From contig JAAXCX010000007.1 of the NCBI GenBank assembly GCA_013036105.1, forward strand, positions 1-64,000: a DNA stretch of 64,000 bases. The letters run 5' to 3'. Positions 49,463-58,018 of this stretch are shown here, one piece after another. Source of the stretch: Vulcanimicrobiota bacterium (GTDB lineage Bacteria; Vulcanimicrobiota; Vulcanimicrobiia; Vulcanimicrobiales; Vulcanimicrobiaceae). Both the position numbers and the translations under genes were made by a program. Positions within the stretch are counted from its first letter, which is position 1, and every line of letters starts with the position of its first letter. Below the pieces are notes generated by a model, which saw nothing but the letters and a program-made list of their open reading frames with translations, was not told the DNA's origin and searched no databases.

Positions 49463-50287
49463 TTAGTATTGGAAGGTTGATTTGAACAAGTAGCTGCCCG
49501 GCACGGGCTGGCAGTAGGCGACCGCGCTTTGGTACGTGGTTTCACGCGCCGCTTTCAGTGTGGCCTCATCGAGTACGAACTCCCCGGAAGATTGAAAAAG
49601 GGTTGCCTCGGCCAGGCTGCCGTCGGCATTGATGTTTACGCGAACTTGCGACGTTCCATGAGCTCCGTGCAATGCGGCGTCTTCCGGATAGTCTGGCGGG
49701 ACGGGCGTTTTCACGCCGGCCGATCGGAACGGTTGCGCGCAGTTGGTGTTGTACAATGGTCTCGCGGGTTTTGGTGCGAGTACCGTATCGCCGCTCTGCG
49801 GCAGAAGAGTCGCGCTGTCGGAATATTGCGGATCCGCAGCGAGTCTCCGGGCGCCGCTTTTTGGGATGAGCGCCCACCGCGGTAATGGCGGACACGCTTG
49901 GCCGTTTGCGCCGAGAATGAAAGCGTTCATCAGCGAGACCGGTTGAGGAAATCGCAGATACATCACCGGCGACGCCCAGGCTTGCATCGCACGGTGCGTT
50001 CCGTCGCTCTCGATGAAATGGCGCGTTGTAGGTCCGATTGTTGCGCTGGGAACAGTTACGCTGTACCAGCCGGTTTGCGACTCGAAGGCAAGTATTGCAT
50101 TCGAAACGGTTTTGGGCGCGCCCGCATTAAGCGTGAACCCAAAAAACGCGTTTTTGTTTTGCTTGTCGTTACCGCCGACGGCCTGCAGATAGAGGCTTGC
50201 GGGACAGATGTCCCCGGCGGCTTGCGCGCGGTGTGTCAAGCCAAGGAAGAGAGCAGTGAATGCTGTCAAGATTATGAGATGTTTCAT
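49463..50287 (-). CDS. Secreted TonB-C-like family member 5
   Basis: The signal peptide ends at HRAQA, then DICPA replaces E[LF]CPA. FFGFTLNAGAPKTVSNAILA, GWYSVTVP and AWASPVMYLRFPQPVSLMNA mark the first domain. NCAQPF and NINADGSLAEATLFQSSGEF with AVAYCQPVPGSYLFKSTFQY form the TonB-C-like end. The second cysteine is in QACPPL. It follows the truncated copy by seven bases. Function unknown. Confidence 0.8.
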   Translation of the reverse strand: MKHLIILTAFTALFLGLTHRAQAAGDICPASLYLQAVGGNDKQNKNAFFGFTLNAGAPKTVSNAILAFESQTGWYSVTVPSATIGPTTRHFIESDGTHRAMQAWASPVMYLRFPQPVSLMNAFILGANGQACPPLPRWALIPKSGARRLAADPQYSDSATLLPQSGDTVLAPKPARPLYNTNCAQPFRSAGVKTPVPPDYPEDAALHGAHGTSQVRVNINADGSLAEATLFQSSGEFVLDEATLKAARETTYQSAVAYCQPVPGSYLFKSTFQY

Positions 50288-50294
50288 GTACAGC

Positions 50295-50606
50295 CTACCA
50301 AAAGCTTAAGCCGATTGAGTAATATGAAGGCACGGGTTGGCAGTCGGCGTGAGCGGCGAGTTCCAATTGCTTTGTATTGCACTCCAATCTCTTATCCGTG
50401 TCGAATGTAAGCGTCGCAATCAGATTGCGCGGTCCGGATGCCTTGAGAATGAAGCCGTACGTCGCAGCCGGTTGCCCACTGGTCATGCCTACGGGACGGA
50501 TGGTAAGCGACGCCGGACAGAATTCAATTCCGGCTTTCGCCGGCGGGCTGCAGAAGGCGATGAACAGGCCGAGAAGGGCCACACCGGGGGCCGCTCGATT
50601 CATCAT
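50295..50606 (-). pseudogene. Internally deleted TonB-C-like family member 6
   Basis: This 103-residue frame keeps the signal peptide, EFCPASLTIRPVG, the YGFILKASGPRNLIATLTF strand and FDTDK. It then jumps to ADCQPVPSYYSIGLSFW, the extreme C-terminus of the family. About 170 residues, including the middle of domain 1 and most of the TonB-C-like domain, are missing. The frame is still open and its ATG overlaps the thpR stop, so a short product may be made. Either a decayed copy or a minimal derivative. Confidence 0.72.
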
Positions 50607-51151
50607 CGCGGCTTCAGCGGGTACCGGGCGCGAACCTCGTAGCGTGTGGTGCGCTCGGAGGGAATCGATTCGAAGAGCGTGATTTCGCGTACGAGGAGTT
50701 TCATGGGTGCTATTTCCAGCGACGGGAGATGCGCGTCGCCGCCCTTCACGCGGGCAAGGGTCACGTGGGCGATGGCTTCTTTCTCGAAATGAAAGCCGAG
50801 CTTTTCATAAGCGGCACGCAGCGTTCGGGAAAGATCGCGGAACGCCGCTCCTTGTTCGCTCGCGCCGATCCAAATGACGCGCGGGCTGCGTTCGTGCGGG
50901 AAAGCGCCGAGTTTATCGAGGGTAACATCGAATGCATTTGCGTTTTCCGCCGTGCGAGCGAGTGCATCGCGCACCGGTTCTACTTCTTCCGGCTCGACCC
51001 AGCCGAGGAACGCGAGCGTCATGTGCAGCTTCTCGGGCGCTTCGAAGCGCGCGTCGAGTTCCGAGGCGCGCAAGCGTTCGGCAACCTCGGTGCACTTTAC
51101 ACGTACGCTTGGAGTAAGATCGATGCCGGAGAAGAGCTTAAGCTTCTTCAC
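50603..51151 (-). CDS. thpR: RNA 2',3'-cyclic phosphodiesterase
   Basis: A 2H phosphoesterase of 182 residues with the two catalytic His motifs: HMTLAFLG near the N-terminus and HVTLARVK in the second half. ThpR hydrolyses 2',3'-cyclic phosphate RNA ends and can ligate RNA. GTG 51151 is the start because KLKLFSGIDLTP is the normal family beginning. The frame upstream reaches into the repeat at 51174. The start of the truncated TonB-C-like gene overlaps its stop. Confidence 0.9.
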   Translation of the reverse strand: MKKLKLFSGIDLTPSVRVKCTEVAERLRASELDARFEAPEKLHMTLAFLGWVEPEEVEPVRDALARTAENANAFDVTLDKLGAFPHERSPRVIWIGASEQGAAFRDLSRTLRAAYEKLGFHFEKEAIAHVTLARVKGGDAHLPSLEIAPMKLLVREITLFESIPSERTTRYEVRARYPLKPR

Positions 51152-51173
51152 GCGGGCCCCGACAAGCTCGGCC

Positions 51174-51215
51174 GCCCTTCGACTGGGGCGCCTCATGGCG
51201 CCCGCTCAGGATGAC
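51174..51215. repeat. Dispersed palindromic repeat, copy 6
   Basis: gcccttcgac, then the hairpin ggggcgcc-tcat-ggcgccc, then gctcaggatgac. The outer motifs match the other copies while the central hairpin has a different sequence, showing that the ends are conserved and the middle varies. Confidence 0.82.
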
Positions 51216-51250
51216 ACCGCTGTTTTTCCGCCGCGCTTTCCACACCACCG

Positions 51251-51889
51251 TTACATAAGGAGGTACGGATTCGTGTTACGTTCTTCCCCAATCGTCGTAA
51301 ACGGACCGTGGCCGGGAATCACGAGCGTCTCGTCGTCGAACGGCAACAGCTTCCGCTGAATGCTGTCGACGATATCTTCCATCGACGTGCCGCCTAAGTC
51401 CCAGCGGCCGATGGCGCCGGCAAAGAGTGTGTCTCCGGAAAGAATCGTGTGGCCGTCATCATTGGCAAAAGAAAAACAGACGCTGCCGGGCGTGTGGCCG
51501 GGCGTATGCAAGACATCGATTTCCACATCGCCCGCGCGAATGCGGTCGCCGTCGTGCAAATCGCCGTCGAGATCCACGAGACGCGGCGCGTCGTAGGCGC
51601 CGACCCAGCGTGCCTGCATGCCGAGGGTGTGGTAGAGTGGCACGTCGGCAGGATGCAGTAAGCCCTGCGCCCCTGTTTTTTCGCGCAGCGTTGCGAGATC
51701 GCCGATGTGATCGATGTGCGCGTGCGTGTGCACGAGATACTTGGCGTTCGCGCCCAAACGCTCGAGGCGTTTCATGACCTCGGATACGCCGTCCCCGCCG
51801 TCGACGACAATCGCTTCCTTCGTCTTATCGTCGCAGAGAATCGTGCAATTGCACGCCAGCGGGCCAACCGGAAACGTCTCGACGGTCAA
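51251..51889 (-). CDS. MBL-fold hydrolase (glyoxalase II-like)
   Basis: A 212-residue metallo-beta-lactamase-fold enzyme with THAHIDHIGD (HxHxDH), LHTPGHTPGS, SGDTLFAGAIGRWDLGG and VIPGHGPFTTIGEE, the full set of zinc ligands of the YcbL/GloB-like group. Such enzymes hydrolyse glutathione or other thioesters. It overlaps the downstream end of the flavin reductase gene by four bases and shares an operon with it. It lacks the N-terminal HTH of the paralogue at 70-930. Confidence 0.9.
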   Translation of the reverse strand: MTVETFPVGPLACNCTILCDDKTKEAIVVDGGDGVSEVMKRLERLGANAKYLVHTHAHIDHIGDLATLREKTGAQGLLHPADVPLYHTLGMQARWVGAYDAPRLVDLDGDLHDGDRIRAGDVEIDVLHTPGHTPGSVCFSFANDDGHTILSGDTLFAGAIGRWDLGGTSMEDIVDSIQRKLLPFDDETLVIPGHGPFTTIGEERNTNPYLLM

Positions 51890-52380
51890 TCGATGCGGAT
51901 TCCAAAATCGTGAAACGCACCGTTATAATAGCCGAGCGGCGAGCCCGAGCGCGACGAGCACGAGACCACGCGGCCGATGAAGACGCTGTGCGTTCCGGCG
52001 TGGTGCTCTTCGGCAACCTCGCATTCCAAATGAGCGACAGCGCCTGCAAGAATGGCGGCGCCGGTCTGTCCCGTTTCGAACGCGACGCCTTCGAATTGAT
52101 TGTCCCGCATTTTGCTGGCAAAGCGTCTGGCAAGTTGCCCTTGATCGCCGGCGAGGATATTGACGCAGAAGATTTTCGATTCGGAAATGTAGAGATAGCT
52201 GCGCGCTTCGCGATTGATGCAAATCAGCACGAGCGGCGGATCGACCGAGACGCTCGCGAACGAACTAACGGTGAGTCCGCGAGGCTGCCCTTCGCGCACG
52301 CTCGTGACGACCGTCACGCCGGTGGGAAAATGCCGCATGGCGGTCTTGAATGAGTCGGGCGTTACGGCTGAATTGCTCAC
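51886..52380 (-). CDS. Flavin reductase-like protein (FMN-binding)
   Basis: This belongs to the flavin reductase/HpaC-like family, 164 residues. The N-terminal FPTGVTVVTSVREGQPRGLT is the classic FMN/flavin-binding start, followed by SFASVSVDPPLVLICINREA and later HTVFIGRV-like strands (HSVFIGRVVSCS). Such proteins supply reduced flavin to monooxygenases or have FMN split-barrel redox roles; no monooxygenase is adjacent. Four-base overlaps join it to the genes on both sides. Confidence 0.9.
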   Translation of the reverse strand: MSNSAVTPDSFKTAMRHFPTGVTVVTSVREGQPRGLTVSSFASVSVDPPLVLICINREARSYLYISESKIFCVNILAGDQGQLARRFASKMRDNQFEGVAFETGQTGAAILAGAVAHLECEVAEEHHAGTHSVFIGRVVSCSSRSGSPLGYYNGAFHDFGIRID

Positions 52381-52922
52381 GCCTTGCGCGCGCCGATGCC
52401 CAGCCCGGCGCCCAGCGGCAATATCGTTGCCTCGAGTTGCGGATGCTCTAAGAAAGCGCGATTGAAAGCGCCGGTTTCATCGTCGGCGGTCAATCCGTTC
52501 AATATGACCAGGCCCGAGAGCTTAAGCACGTGCAGGCACTGTTTCAAATACTCGGCGTAATCCCGGCGCGGTGCGTCCACGAATGCGATATCGAGATTGC
52601 GCTGCGGAAAAATGTGCAGTACTTCGAGCGCGGGTTGGTTGATGATTTCGATGCGGTCGCCGACTCCGGCGCGATCGAAGAACTGGCGCGCGATTTCGGT
52701 GCGTTCGATGTAGGGATCGAACGTCCAAATCTTCCCGGCAGGCGGTTGCGCGAGCGCCATTTGCACCGTTGCGTATCCGTAACCGGTGCCGATTTCGAGA
52801 ATCCGGTTGGCCTGCATCGCCGTTGTCAAAACTGAAAGCAGCCGCGCGACAACTTCTGGCACGGTCGCGATACCGTCTTGTTTGGCTTTCTGTTCGATTT
52901 CCAGGAGCAACTCGCGGTCCAT
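52377..52922 (-). CDS. O-methyltransferase (class I, CCoAOMT/family 3-like)
   Basis: SAM-binding motif I is ILEIGTGYGYATVQMA, with DPYIERTEIARQFFDRAG as the acidic post-I region and DIAFVDAPRRDYAEYL as motif III with the metal-binding Asp. This matches the family-3 O-methyltransferases, which methylate catechols or other small phenols. At 181 residues it lacks part of the usual N-terminal extension. It heads the O-MT-flavin reductase-MBL run, which begins just after folD. Confidence 0.88.
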   Translation of the reverse strand: MDRELLLEIEQKAKQDGIATVPEVVARLLSVLTTAMQANRILEIGTGYGYATVQMALAQPPAGKIWTFDPYIERTEIARQFFDRAGVGDRIEIINQPALEVLHIFPQRNLDIAFVDAPRRDYAEYLKQCLHVLKLSGLVILNGLTADDETGAFNRAFLEHPQLEATILPLGAGLGIGARKA

Positions 52923-52931
52923 AGCGGACGC

Positions 52932-53801
52932 TTAGTCGTGCGGCTGGAGCTTCCCCGCGCGGCCGGCCGCTTCGATGACGTTGCGCAGCAGCGCGACGTT
53001 GGTGACGGGTCCGACTCCGCCCGGAACGGGCGTAATCGCGCCGGCCACTTGAACGGCCGAATCGAAGTCAACGTCACCTTTGAGCTCGCCGTTGACGAGT
53101 GTCGTTCCGACGTCGATAACGGTTGCGCCCGGCTTGATGTCGGAACCGCGAATGAGGTTGGGAACGCCGGTCGCTACGATGAGCACATCGGCCATGCGCG
53201 CGTAGGGCTGCAGTCCGGACGATTCTTTGTGCAAAATCGTTACGGTCGCATTTTGCGCCAGCATCAGCATCGCGACCGGCGCGCCGACAACGACGGAACG
53301 CCCGATCATCACCGCGTGCAGACCGGTGAGCGGCCAGTGCGGACTGCGCTCGAGCAGCATCATTACAGCCGCGGGCGTTGCGGGCACGAATTCGGCGCCG
53401 CTGCCAAACGCCAAGTGTCCTTGATTGGTGGGATGCGTGCCGTCGACGTCTTTATGAACCGGAATCGAATCGGCAATCGTGCGGATCGACAGATGTGCGG
53501 GCAGCGGCTGCTGGAGCATGACGCCGTGTATGGCGGGATCGACAGCCCAGGTTTCGAGCCGTTCGCGAACCGAGGATGCGGTCGCGTTTTCGGGCAGCTC
53601 GTCGACGTGCACCGAAACGCCCACGCGTTCGCCCATTTTTTCCAAATTGCGCACGTAGGCAACCGACGATTCGTTTTCGCCCACCAGCACGATCACCAGC
53701 CGCGGATGGACGCCGCCCGATTGCAACCGGTTGCTTTGCGCGATCAGCTCGTCGCGCAGCTCGTTAGCGACAGATCGCCCGTCTAGTATGCGTGCCGGCA
53801 C
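52932..53801 (-). CDS. folD: Methylenetetrahydrofolate dehydrogenase/cyclohydrolase
   Basis: The bifunctional FolD interconverts methylene- and formyl-tetrahydrofolate. GTG 53801 starts PARILDGRSVANELRDEL, giving 289 residues as expected. The active-site Lys segment SSVAYVRNLEKMGERVGV, the loop LQQPLPAHL and the dinucleotide motif VMIGRSVVVGAPVAMLM are present, with the terminal PVPGGVGPVTNVALLRNVIE. The longer upstream frame belongs to the divergent TlpA-like gene's other strand. Confidence 0.95.
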   Translation of the reverse strand: MPARILDGRSVANELRDELIAQSNRLQSGGVHPRLVIVLVGENESSVAYVRNLEKMGERVGVSVHVDELPENATASSVRERLETWAVDPAIHGVMLQQPLPAHLSIRTIADSIPVHKDVDGTHPTNQGHLAFGSGAEFVPATPAAVMMLLERSPHWPLTGLHAVMIGRSVVVGAPVAMLMLAQNATVTILHKESSGLQPYARMADVLIVATGVPNLIRGSDIKPGATVIDVGTTLVNGELKGDVDFDSAVQVAGAITPVPGGVGPVTNVALLRNVIEAAGRAGKLQPHD

Positions 53802-53859
53802 GGCTCGCGCTTTCGTTTGCGGAAGGAACCTCACCTGGAATAGTAGCACGAAGCCAAAC

Positions 53860-54384
53860 GTGAAATGGCTCATTGCCGCGGGCGGCGCGCTCGTTGCCGC
53901 CGTGGTCCTCAAGCAATATTTTCCGAGCACGGTTGCCGGCCCGACGCAAATTGCGGCGGCCGGAAAAACGGCGCCCAGCTTTGCGGTACCTTCCACCGAT
54001 GGAACGAGCGAAACGCTGGCCGCTTATCGCGGGAAGATCATCGTCATGAATCTGTGGGCGACGTGGTGCCCGCCCTGCCGCTCGGAGATGCCGGATTTCG
54101 AAAAGCTCTACGAAACATATCGCAGCCGCGGCTTGGTGGTGATCGGCATCAATCAGGGTGAGTCGCGTCAGCGCGCCGCGTCGTTCGCGCAGTCGCTCCA
54201 TATCAAGTATCCAATCTGGCTCGATGCTCAGCAACAGTATGGCCGCACGTATATCGCGCTCGGCTTACCGACCACCGTCGTCATCGACCGCTCGGGCGTG
54301 CCCGTGCCGCCGGGTTTCGACGGCCCGCTGACTTACGCACAAATGAAAGCTGCCGTCGCGCCGCTGCTTCGCGCGCAACATTGA
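53860..54384 (+). CDS. TlpA-like membrane-anchored thiol:disulfide oxidoreductase
   Basis: An uncleaved N-terminal helix (VKWLIAAGGALVAAVVLKQY) anchors a periplasmic thioredoxin fold of the ResA/TlpA type: MNLWATWCPPCRSEMPDF with the redox pair CPPC, then GINQGESRQRAASF and the cis-Pro TTVVIDRSG. GTG 53860 is favoured; the ATG at 53791 would overlap folD. It ends overlapping the next gene (TTGA). Probably acts in cytochrome c maturation or disulfide reduction. Confidence 0.88.
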   Translation: MKWLIAAGGALVAAVVLKQYFPSTVAGPTQIAAAGKTAPSFAVPSTDGTSETLAAYRGKIIVMNLWATWCPPCRSEMPDFEKLYETYRSRGLVVIGINQGESRQRAASFAQSLHIKYPIWLDAQQQYGRTYIALGLPTTVVIDRSGVPVPPGFDGPLTYAQMKAAVAPLLRAQH

Positions 54385-55262
54385 TCGTCTTCTGGCTCTT
54401 GATCGCCGCGGCCGCCGGCATGACGGCCGCACAGGACGTCTTTCCGGGCAACGCCGTTTTTCATTCCGGCTGGTACAATGCGTTGAACGTGGCGGCGATT
54501 GCCGGGGCTGCATTTCAACGGCAAAAAAATTCGATCGCGCTTTTCGGCGCGGCCATCGTCGTGCTCTCGGGCGTTGCCGCCGGTCTGATGGGGCCCGACA
54601 CGCATACCGTCGTGGGATCGCCGGGCGCGACCGTCACCGACGATGAAATCGGATCGGCTTTCGTTTTTCCGCTCGCGCAACCCGATGCCGACCCCCAGTC
54701 CCTCACGGTTTCGCTGCGCAGCGGTTCGTCGCTCGTTTCAATCGGAGCGCACCGGCGCTACTGGGGCAGCGTTATCATGTGGCAGACTCCGCGCGTTGCC
54801 GTGTGGGTAACGGCGGCCGACGCCGCCGGAAACCGTTTGACGATCACGCAGCCGACGAACGGCACGTTTTTATCGCCGGTACTCGCGATGCAGCAATCAA
54901 CGGTCATCGGTGGAATGAACGTGAAATACGACACGTTTGCGGTGCCCGCCGAACGCCGGACGGTGAAGGCCGTGCTATTCGATGCGCAACAAGCCTCGCA
55001 CTTAGGGCCGCAGTCGCCGGCAAATGGGGGTGCGGCGATTTTATTCGCCGTCGCCGATCGCGGCGATCGACCGGTGCCCGGCGGAATCGGCATCGTGCCG
55101 TCGGGATCGCAAGGAAAGATCGGCGGATTGATCCTCGGCGCGCAAGCCGCCGATTATCCGGCCGTCGTGGTCGCTTCGGCGCCTTATCTGCCGGCGCTTA
55201 TCGGCGGTTTGCTGATAGTGCTCGCGGGTGCGGCTAGAACTGCGTTCCGCTCGAAAACGTAA
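54381..55262 (+). CDS. Membrane protein of unknown function beside TlpA-like gene
   Basis: At 293 residues, it has N-terminal hydrophobic helices (IVFWLLIAAAAGMTAAQDV; IALFGAAIVVLSGVAAGLMG), a periplasmic beta-rich region (about 75-265) and a C-terminal helix (YLPALIGGLLIVLAGAARTA). Co-translation with the TlpA-like gene and the topology recall ResB-like cytochrome biogenesis proteins, but I see no diagnostic motif and would not assign it. It overlaps the convergent tldE gene by 29 bases. Confidence 0.75.
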   Translation: MIVFWLLIAAAAGMTAAQDVFPGNAVFHSGWYNALNVAAIAGAAFQRQKNSIALFGAAIVVLSGVAAGLMGPDTHTVVGSPGATVTDDEIGSAFVFPLAQPDADPQSLTVSLRSGSSLVSIGAHRRYWGSVIMWQTPRVAVWVTAADAAGNRLTITQPTNGTFLSPVLAMQQSTVIGGMNVKYDTFAVPAERRTVKAVLFDAQQASHLGPQSPANGGAAILFAVADRGDRPVPGGIGIVPSGSQGKIGGLILGAQAADYPAVVVASAPYLPALIGGLLIVLAGAARTAFRSKT

Positions 55263-56565
55263 AGCCTTCGATTTTCGCGGCCGGCACGACCAGGGAGAAC
55301 CAATAATCGCCCGTGCGCTGCGGCGCATTCGAGAACTCGCATTTGCCCAACGCGGCGATGATGCTTTGATTGAAGCGCATGTTGCGCACGCCGCCCGTCA
55401 CCTTGCCGTTTTCGATCAGAAAGGTGCCGTCACGCGTCATGCCGGTCACGATCGCTTTCTTTTGATCGACGGTCCGGATGTACCAGAAGCGGCTAATGAG
55501 GAGTCCGCGTTTTGTTTCGGAGATCAGTTGTTCGGTCGATTTGGTTCCGGGCTTCACGACGAGATCGATCGCTTGAGGGCCGTAGGCGTTGGGCGCGGGC
55601 AGAGCGTGCCCGGTGTTCTCGCGGTTGAGCTTCTTGGCCCAGTAACTATCGGTGACGAACGTTTTCGCGACGCCGGCGTCGATGAGCGTGAGCCGTTTTT
55701 TCGGCTGGCCTTCGAAATCGAACGGCATCGACGGCGCGAGCGAATTGGAGTAATCGTCGGTCACCGTGAGATTTTCGCCGAAGTACGATGTATCGAGCCC
55801 GTCGCTCAAAAACGACGAACCTTCATCGACCGATTGCGCCGAAAAGTGCTGGCCTAAGTAGGCAAAAAACTCGCCGAAGGCGGCCGGCTCCATGATGACG
55901 GTCCACTCGCCGGGTTCGACGCCCCGCGGCTGCGCGGAGTTCTTGGCTTTGCCCGCAGCCGTTTCGGCGACGCTGCGCGCGTTCAGCGCGGTGGCGTCGG
56001 GCGAATAGGCCTGACCGTATCCGGTCGAGTCGGAGGCATTCATCTTCACGTTGATGCCGGCGTCGGTACCGTCGAAGGAGGCGCGCGCGCCGTTTGAGTT
56101 CGCGATCGTGAAGCCGGCGCTTTGAGTCCGCGCAAAACCTGCGCACCAAAACGCGTTCGATTCGGCGACTTTGAAAATTGCGTCGGCCATGTCGGCGCGC
56201 AACTGCGGCGACGCATCGGCCGTCGCCTTGACGAATGCGCCGTCAGGCACTTGAGTCGGTCCGCCCGAGGGCAACGGCGCGAGCTCGGGATCTTCGGGCG
56301 CTAAATGCGCGATGGCCAGCGCGCGGTCGACGGTGGCGCGCAGCGATTCTTCGTCGAGCAGATTCGTCGCGGCGGTGCCGGTGCGAAGTCCGACGATCGC
56401 GCGTACGCTGACGCCCGTATCCGCGCGCGCGACGTTCTGATGGATCTCTTCGTGCGTAAAGCGTGTGAGATCGGCGGATTCGGTTCCGATCGTCACTTCG
56501 GTTTGATCGGCCGTTGACAGGCCGAGCACGCGTTCGGCCAGCGCTTCGCGCTGTTTGTTATCCAC
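55234..56565 (-). CDS. tldE: TldE/PmbA family metalloprotease subunit
   Basis: The non-catalytic TldE/PmbA half of the TldD/E heterodimeric protease, which matures modified peptides. Length 443. Family segments are TRFTHEEIHQNVARADTGVS, SSFLSDGLDTSYFGENLTVT, PFDFEGQPKKRLTLIDAGVA, and LISRFWYIRTVDQKKAIVTG with MTRDGTFLIENGKV. No HExxxH motif, as expected for TldE. The start overlaps the end of tldD by eight bases, giving a tldD-tldE operon. Confidence 0.92.
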   Translation of the reverse strand: MDNKQREALAERVLGLSTADQTEVTIGTESADLTRFTHEEIHQNVARADTGVSVRAIVGLRTGTAATNLLDEESLRATVDRALAIAHLAPEDPELAPLPSGGPTQVPDGAFVKATADASPQLRADMADAIFKVAESNAFWCAGFARTQSAGFTIANSNGARASFDGTDAGINVKMNASDSTGYGQAYSPDATALNARSVAETAAGKAKNSAQPRGVEPGEWTVIMEPAAFGEFFAYLGQHFSAQSVDEGSSFLSDGLDTSYFGENLTVTDDYSNSLAPSMPFDFEGQPKKRLTLIDAGVAKTFVTDSYWAKKLNRENTGHALPAPNAYGPQAIDLVVKPGTKSTEQLISETKRGLLISRFWYIRTVDQKKAIVTGMTRDGTFLIENGKVTGGVRNMRFNQSIIAALGKCEFSNAPQRTGDYWFSLVVPAAKIEGFTFSSGTQF

Positions 56566-58009
56566 CGTAACCTACGCCCACTTGCACGTTGCGAAACCGC
56601 GCGGGAGAGGCGCACTGCGCCGTGCGTCCGGTCTGCATCGGTTCGCCTTTTCCGCAGTTCGGCGTTCCCCACGCAACCCAGGACTGCTCGTCGGCGATCG
56701 CGTCGCACGAATTCCAGAACTGCGGCGTCATGCCGGCGTACGTCGGATTTTTCAGTAACTTGCCCCGCTTGCCGTTTTTGACTTCCCACGCGATCTCGCA
56801 GCCGAATTGGAAGTTCAGCCGGTGATCGTCGATCGACCACGAGCGGTTGCTTTCCATGTAAATGCCGTCTTTAACGCCTTCGAAGAGGCCATCGAACGGA
56901 ACGTCTCCGGGCAGCAAGTTCAGATTGCACATCCGGATCATCGGAACGAATTCCCAGCTCTGCGCGCGCACGCAGGCGTTGCTTTGACGGCCGATCGTGC
57001 GCGCCGTGTCGTTGCTCATTTCGTATCCCACCAGCATTCCGTCTCGAATGATGTCGGACGTTCCGCTCTTGGTGCCCTCGTCGTCGTACCCGACGGTCGC
57101 CATGCCCTGCGGCAGAGTGTTGTCGATGCGGATGGTCACGATGTCCGAACCATACTTCAGTTTGTCGAGCTGCGCGATTTCTAAAAAGCTGACGCCGGAG
57201 AAGTTCGCTTCCCAGCCCATGACGCGATCGAGCTCCGCCGGATGTCCGCACGATTCGTGAATCTGCAGCGAAACTTGCGAGCCGCCAAGGATGATGTCGC
57301 GCGTTCCGCTGGGACATTGCTCGGCGGTCAGCAGCGATTGCGCTTCCTCGCCGATGCGCTGCGCGTTTTGCGCGAGCTGCGCCTCTTCGACGATCTCCCA
57401 GCCGCCCGATTTGTAGAGTCCGATATCGCCGGGGAACGTGCGCGACTGCACCTCGCCATTGCCCACGGCGAGCGCTTCCAGTCCGCTGCCGGTTTGCCGG
57501 ATCGATTGCTCGATGCGCGAACCGAGGGTGCTGTAAAATGTTTTGTCGGTGCGCCAGAGATCGATCCAGGCGCGTCCGACGCTGATTTTCGGCGACACAT
57601 GCAGCGCTTTTTCGGCCGCGAGCAGAAGCGCGACGCGGTCGCCGAGCGGAACGCCGTCGGGATCGCGCACGATAGGCGTCGCGAATGAGTCGACGTACGC
57701 GCGCGGAGGCGGGGCGCCGAAGCGGTGGCGCGCGATTGCGGCCCCGGCCTTCGCGATTTCCACCGCGCGGGCGGCGGTGGCGTCGACGCCGGTCTGCGTA
57801 AGATCGGAGGAGGCCGCAAAGCCCCAGGCGCCGCCGACGAGCGCGCGCATGCCGTATCCGCGGCTGGTGGCGTCGGAAAGCGTCGCTACGATGCCGTTTC
57901 GCGTCTCGATCCGTTCGGCGCGGACGACCTCGAACCGCAGGTCCGCGTACTCGGCGCCCCGCTTGGAGGCGGTATCGAGCGCGCGCGCGGCCAGATCGTC
58001 AAAACTCAT
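56558..58009 (-). CDS. tldD: TldD family metalloprotease, catalytic subunit
   Basis: At 483 residues this has the zinc motif HExxxH in SLQIHESCGHPAELDRVMGW, the later metal ligand region (LLPGDVPFDGLFEGVKDGIY) and N-terminal AEYADLRFEVVRAERIETRN. TldD with TldE forms a membrane-free cage-like protease that trims small peptides, for example microcin B17 precursors and CcdA in E. coli. No RiPP cluster is visible nearby. Confidence 0.94.
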   Translation of the reverse strand: MSFDDLAARALDTASKRGAEYADLRFEVVRAERIETRNGIVATLSDATSRGYGMRALVGGAWGFAASSDLTQTGVDATAARAVEIAKAGAAIARHRFGAPPPRAYVDSFATPIVRDPDGVPLGDRVALLLAAEKALHVSPKISVGRAWIDLWRTDKTFYSTLGSRIEQSIRQTGSGLEALAVGNGEVQSRTFPGDIGLYKSGGWEIVEEAQLAQNAQRIGEEAQSLLTAEQCPSGTRDIILGGSQVSLQIHESCGHPAELDRVMGWEANFSGVSFLEIAQLDKLKYGSDIVTIRIDNTLPQGMATVGYDDEGTKSGTSDIIRDGMLVGYEMSNDTARTIGRQSNACVRAQSWEFVPMIRMCNLNLLPGDVPFDGLFEGVKDGIYMESNRSWSIDDHRLNFQFGCEIAWEVKNGKRGKLLKNPTYAGMTPQFWNSCDAIADEQSWVAWGTPNCGKGEPMQTGRTAQCASPARFRNVQVGVGYGG

Positions 58010-58018
58010 GCGTTCGCG

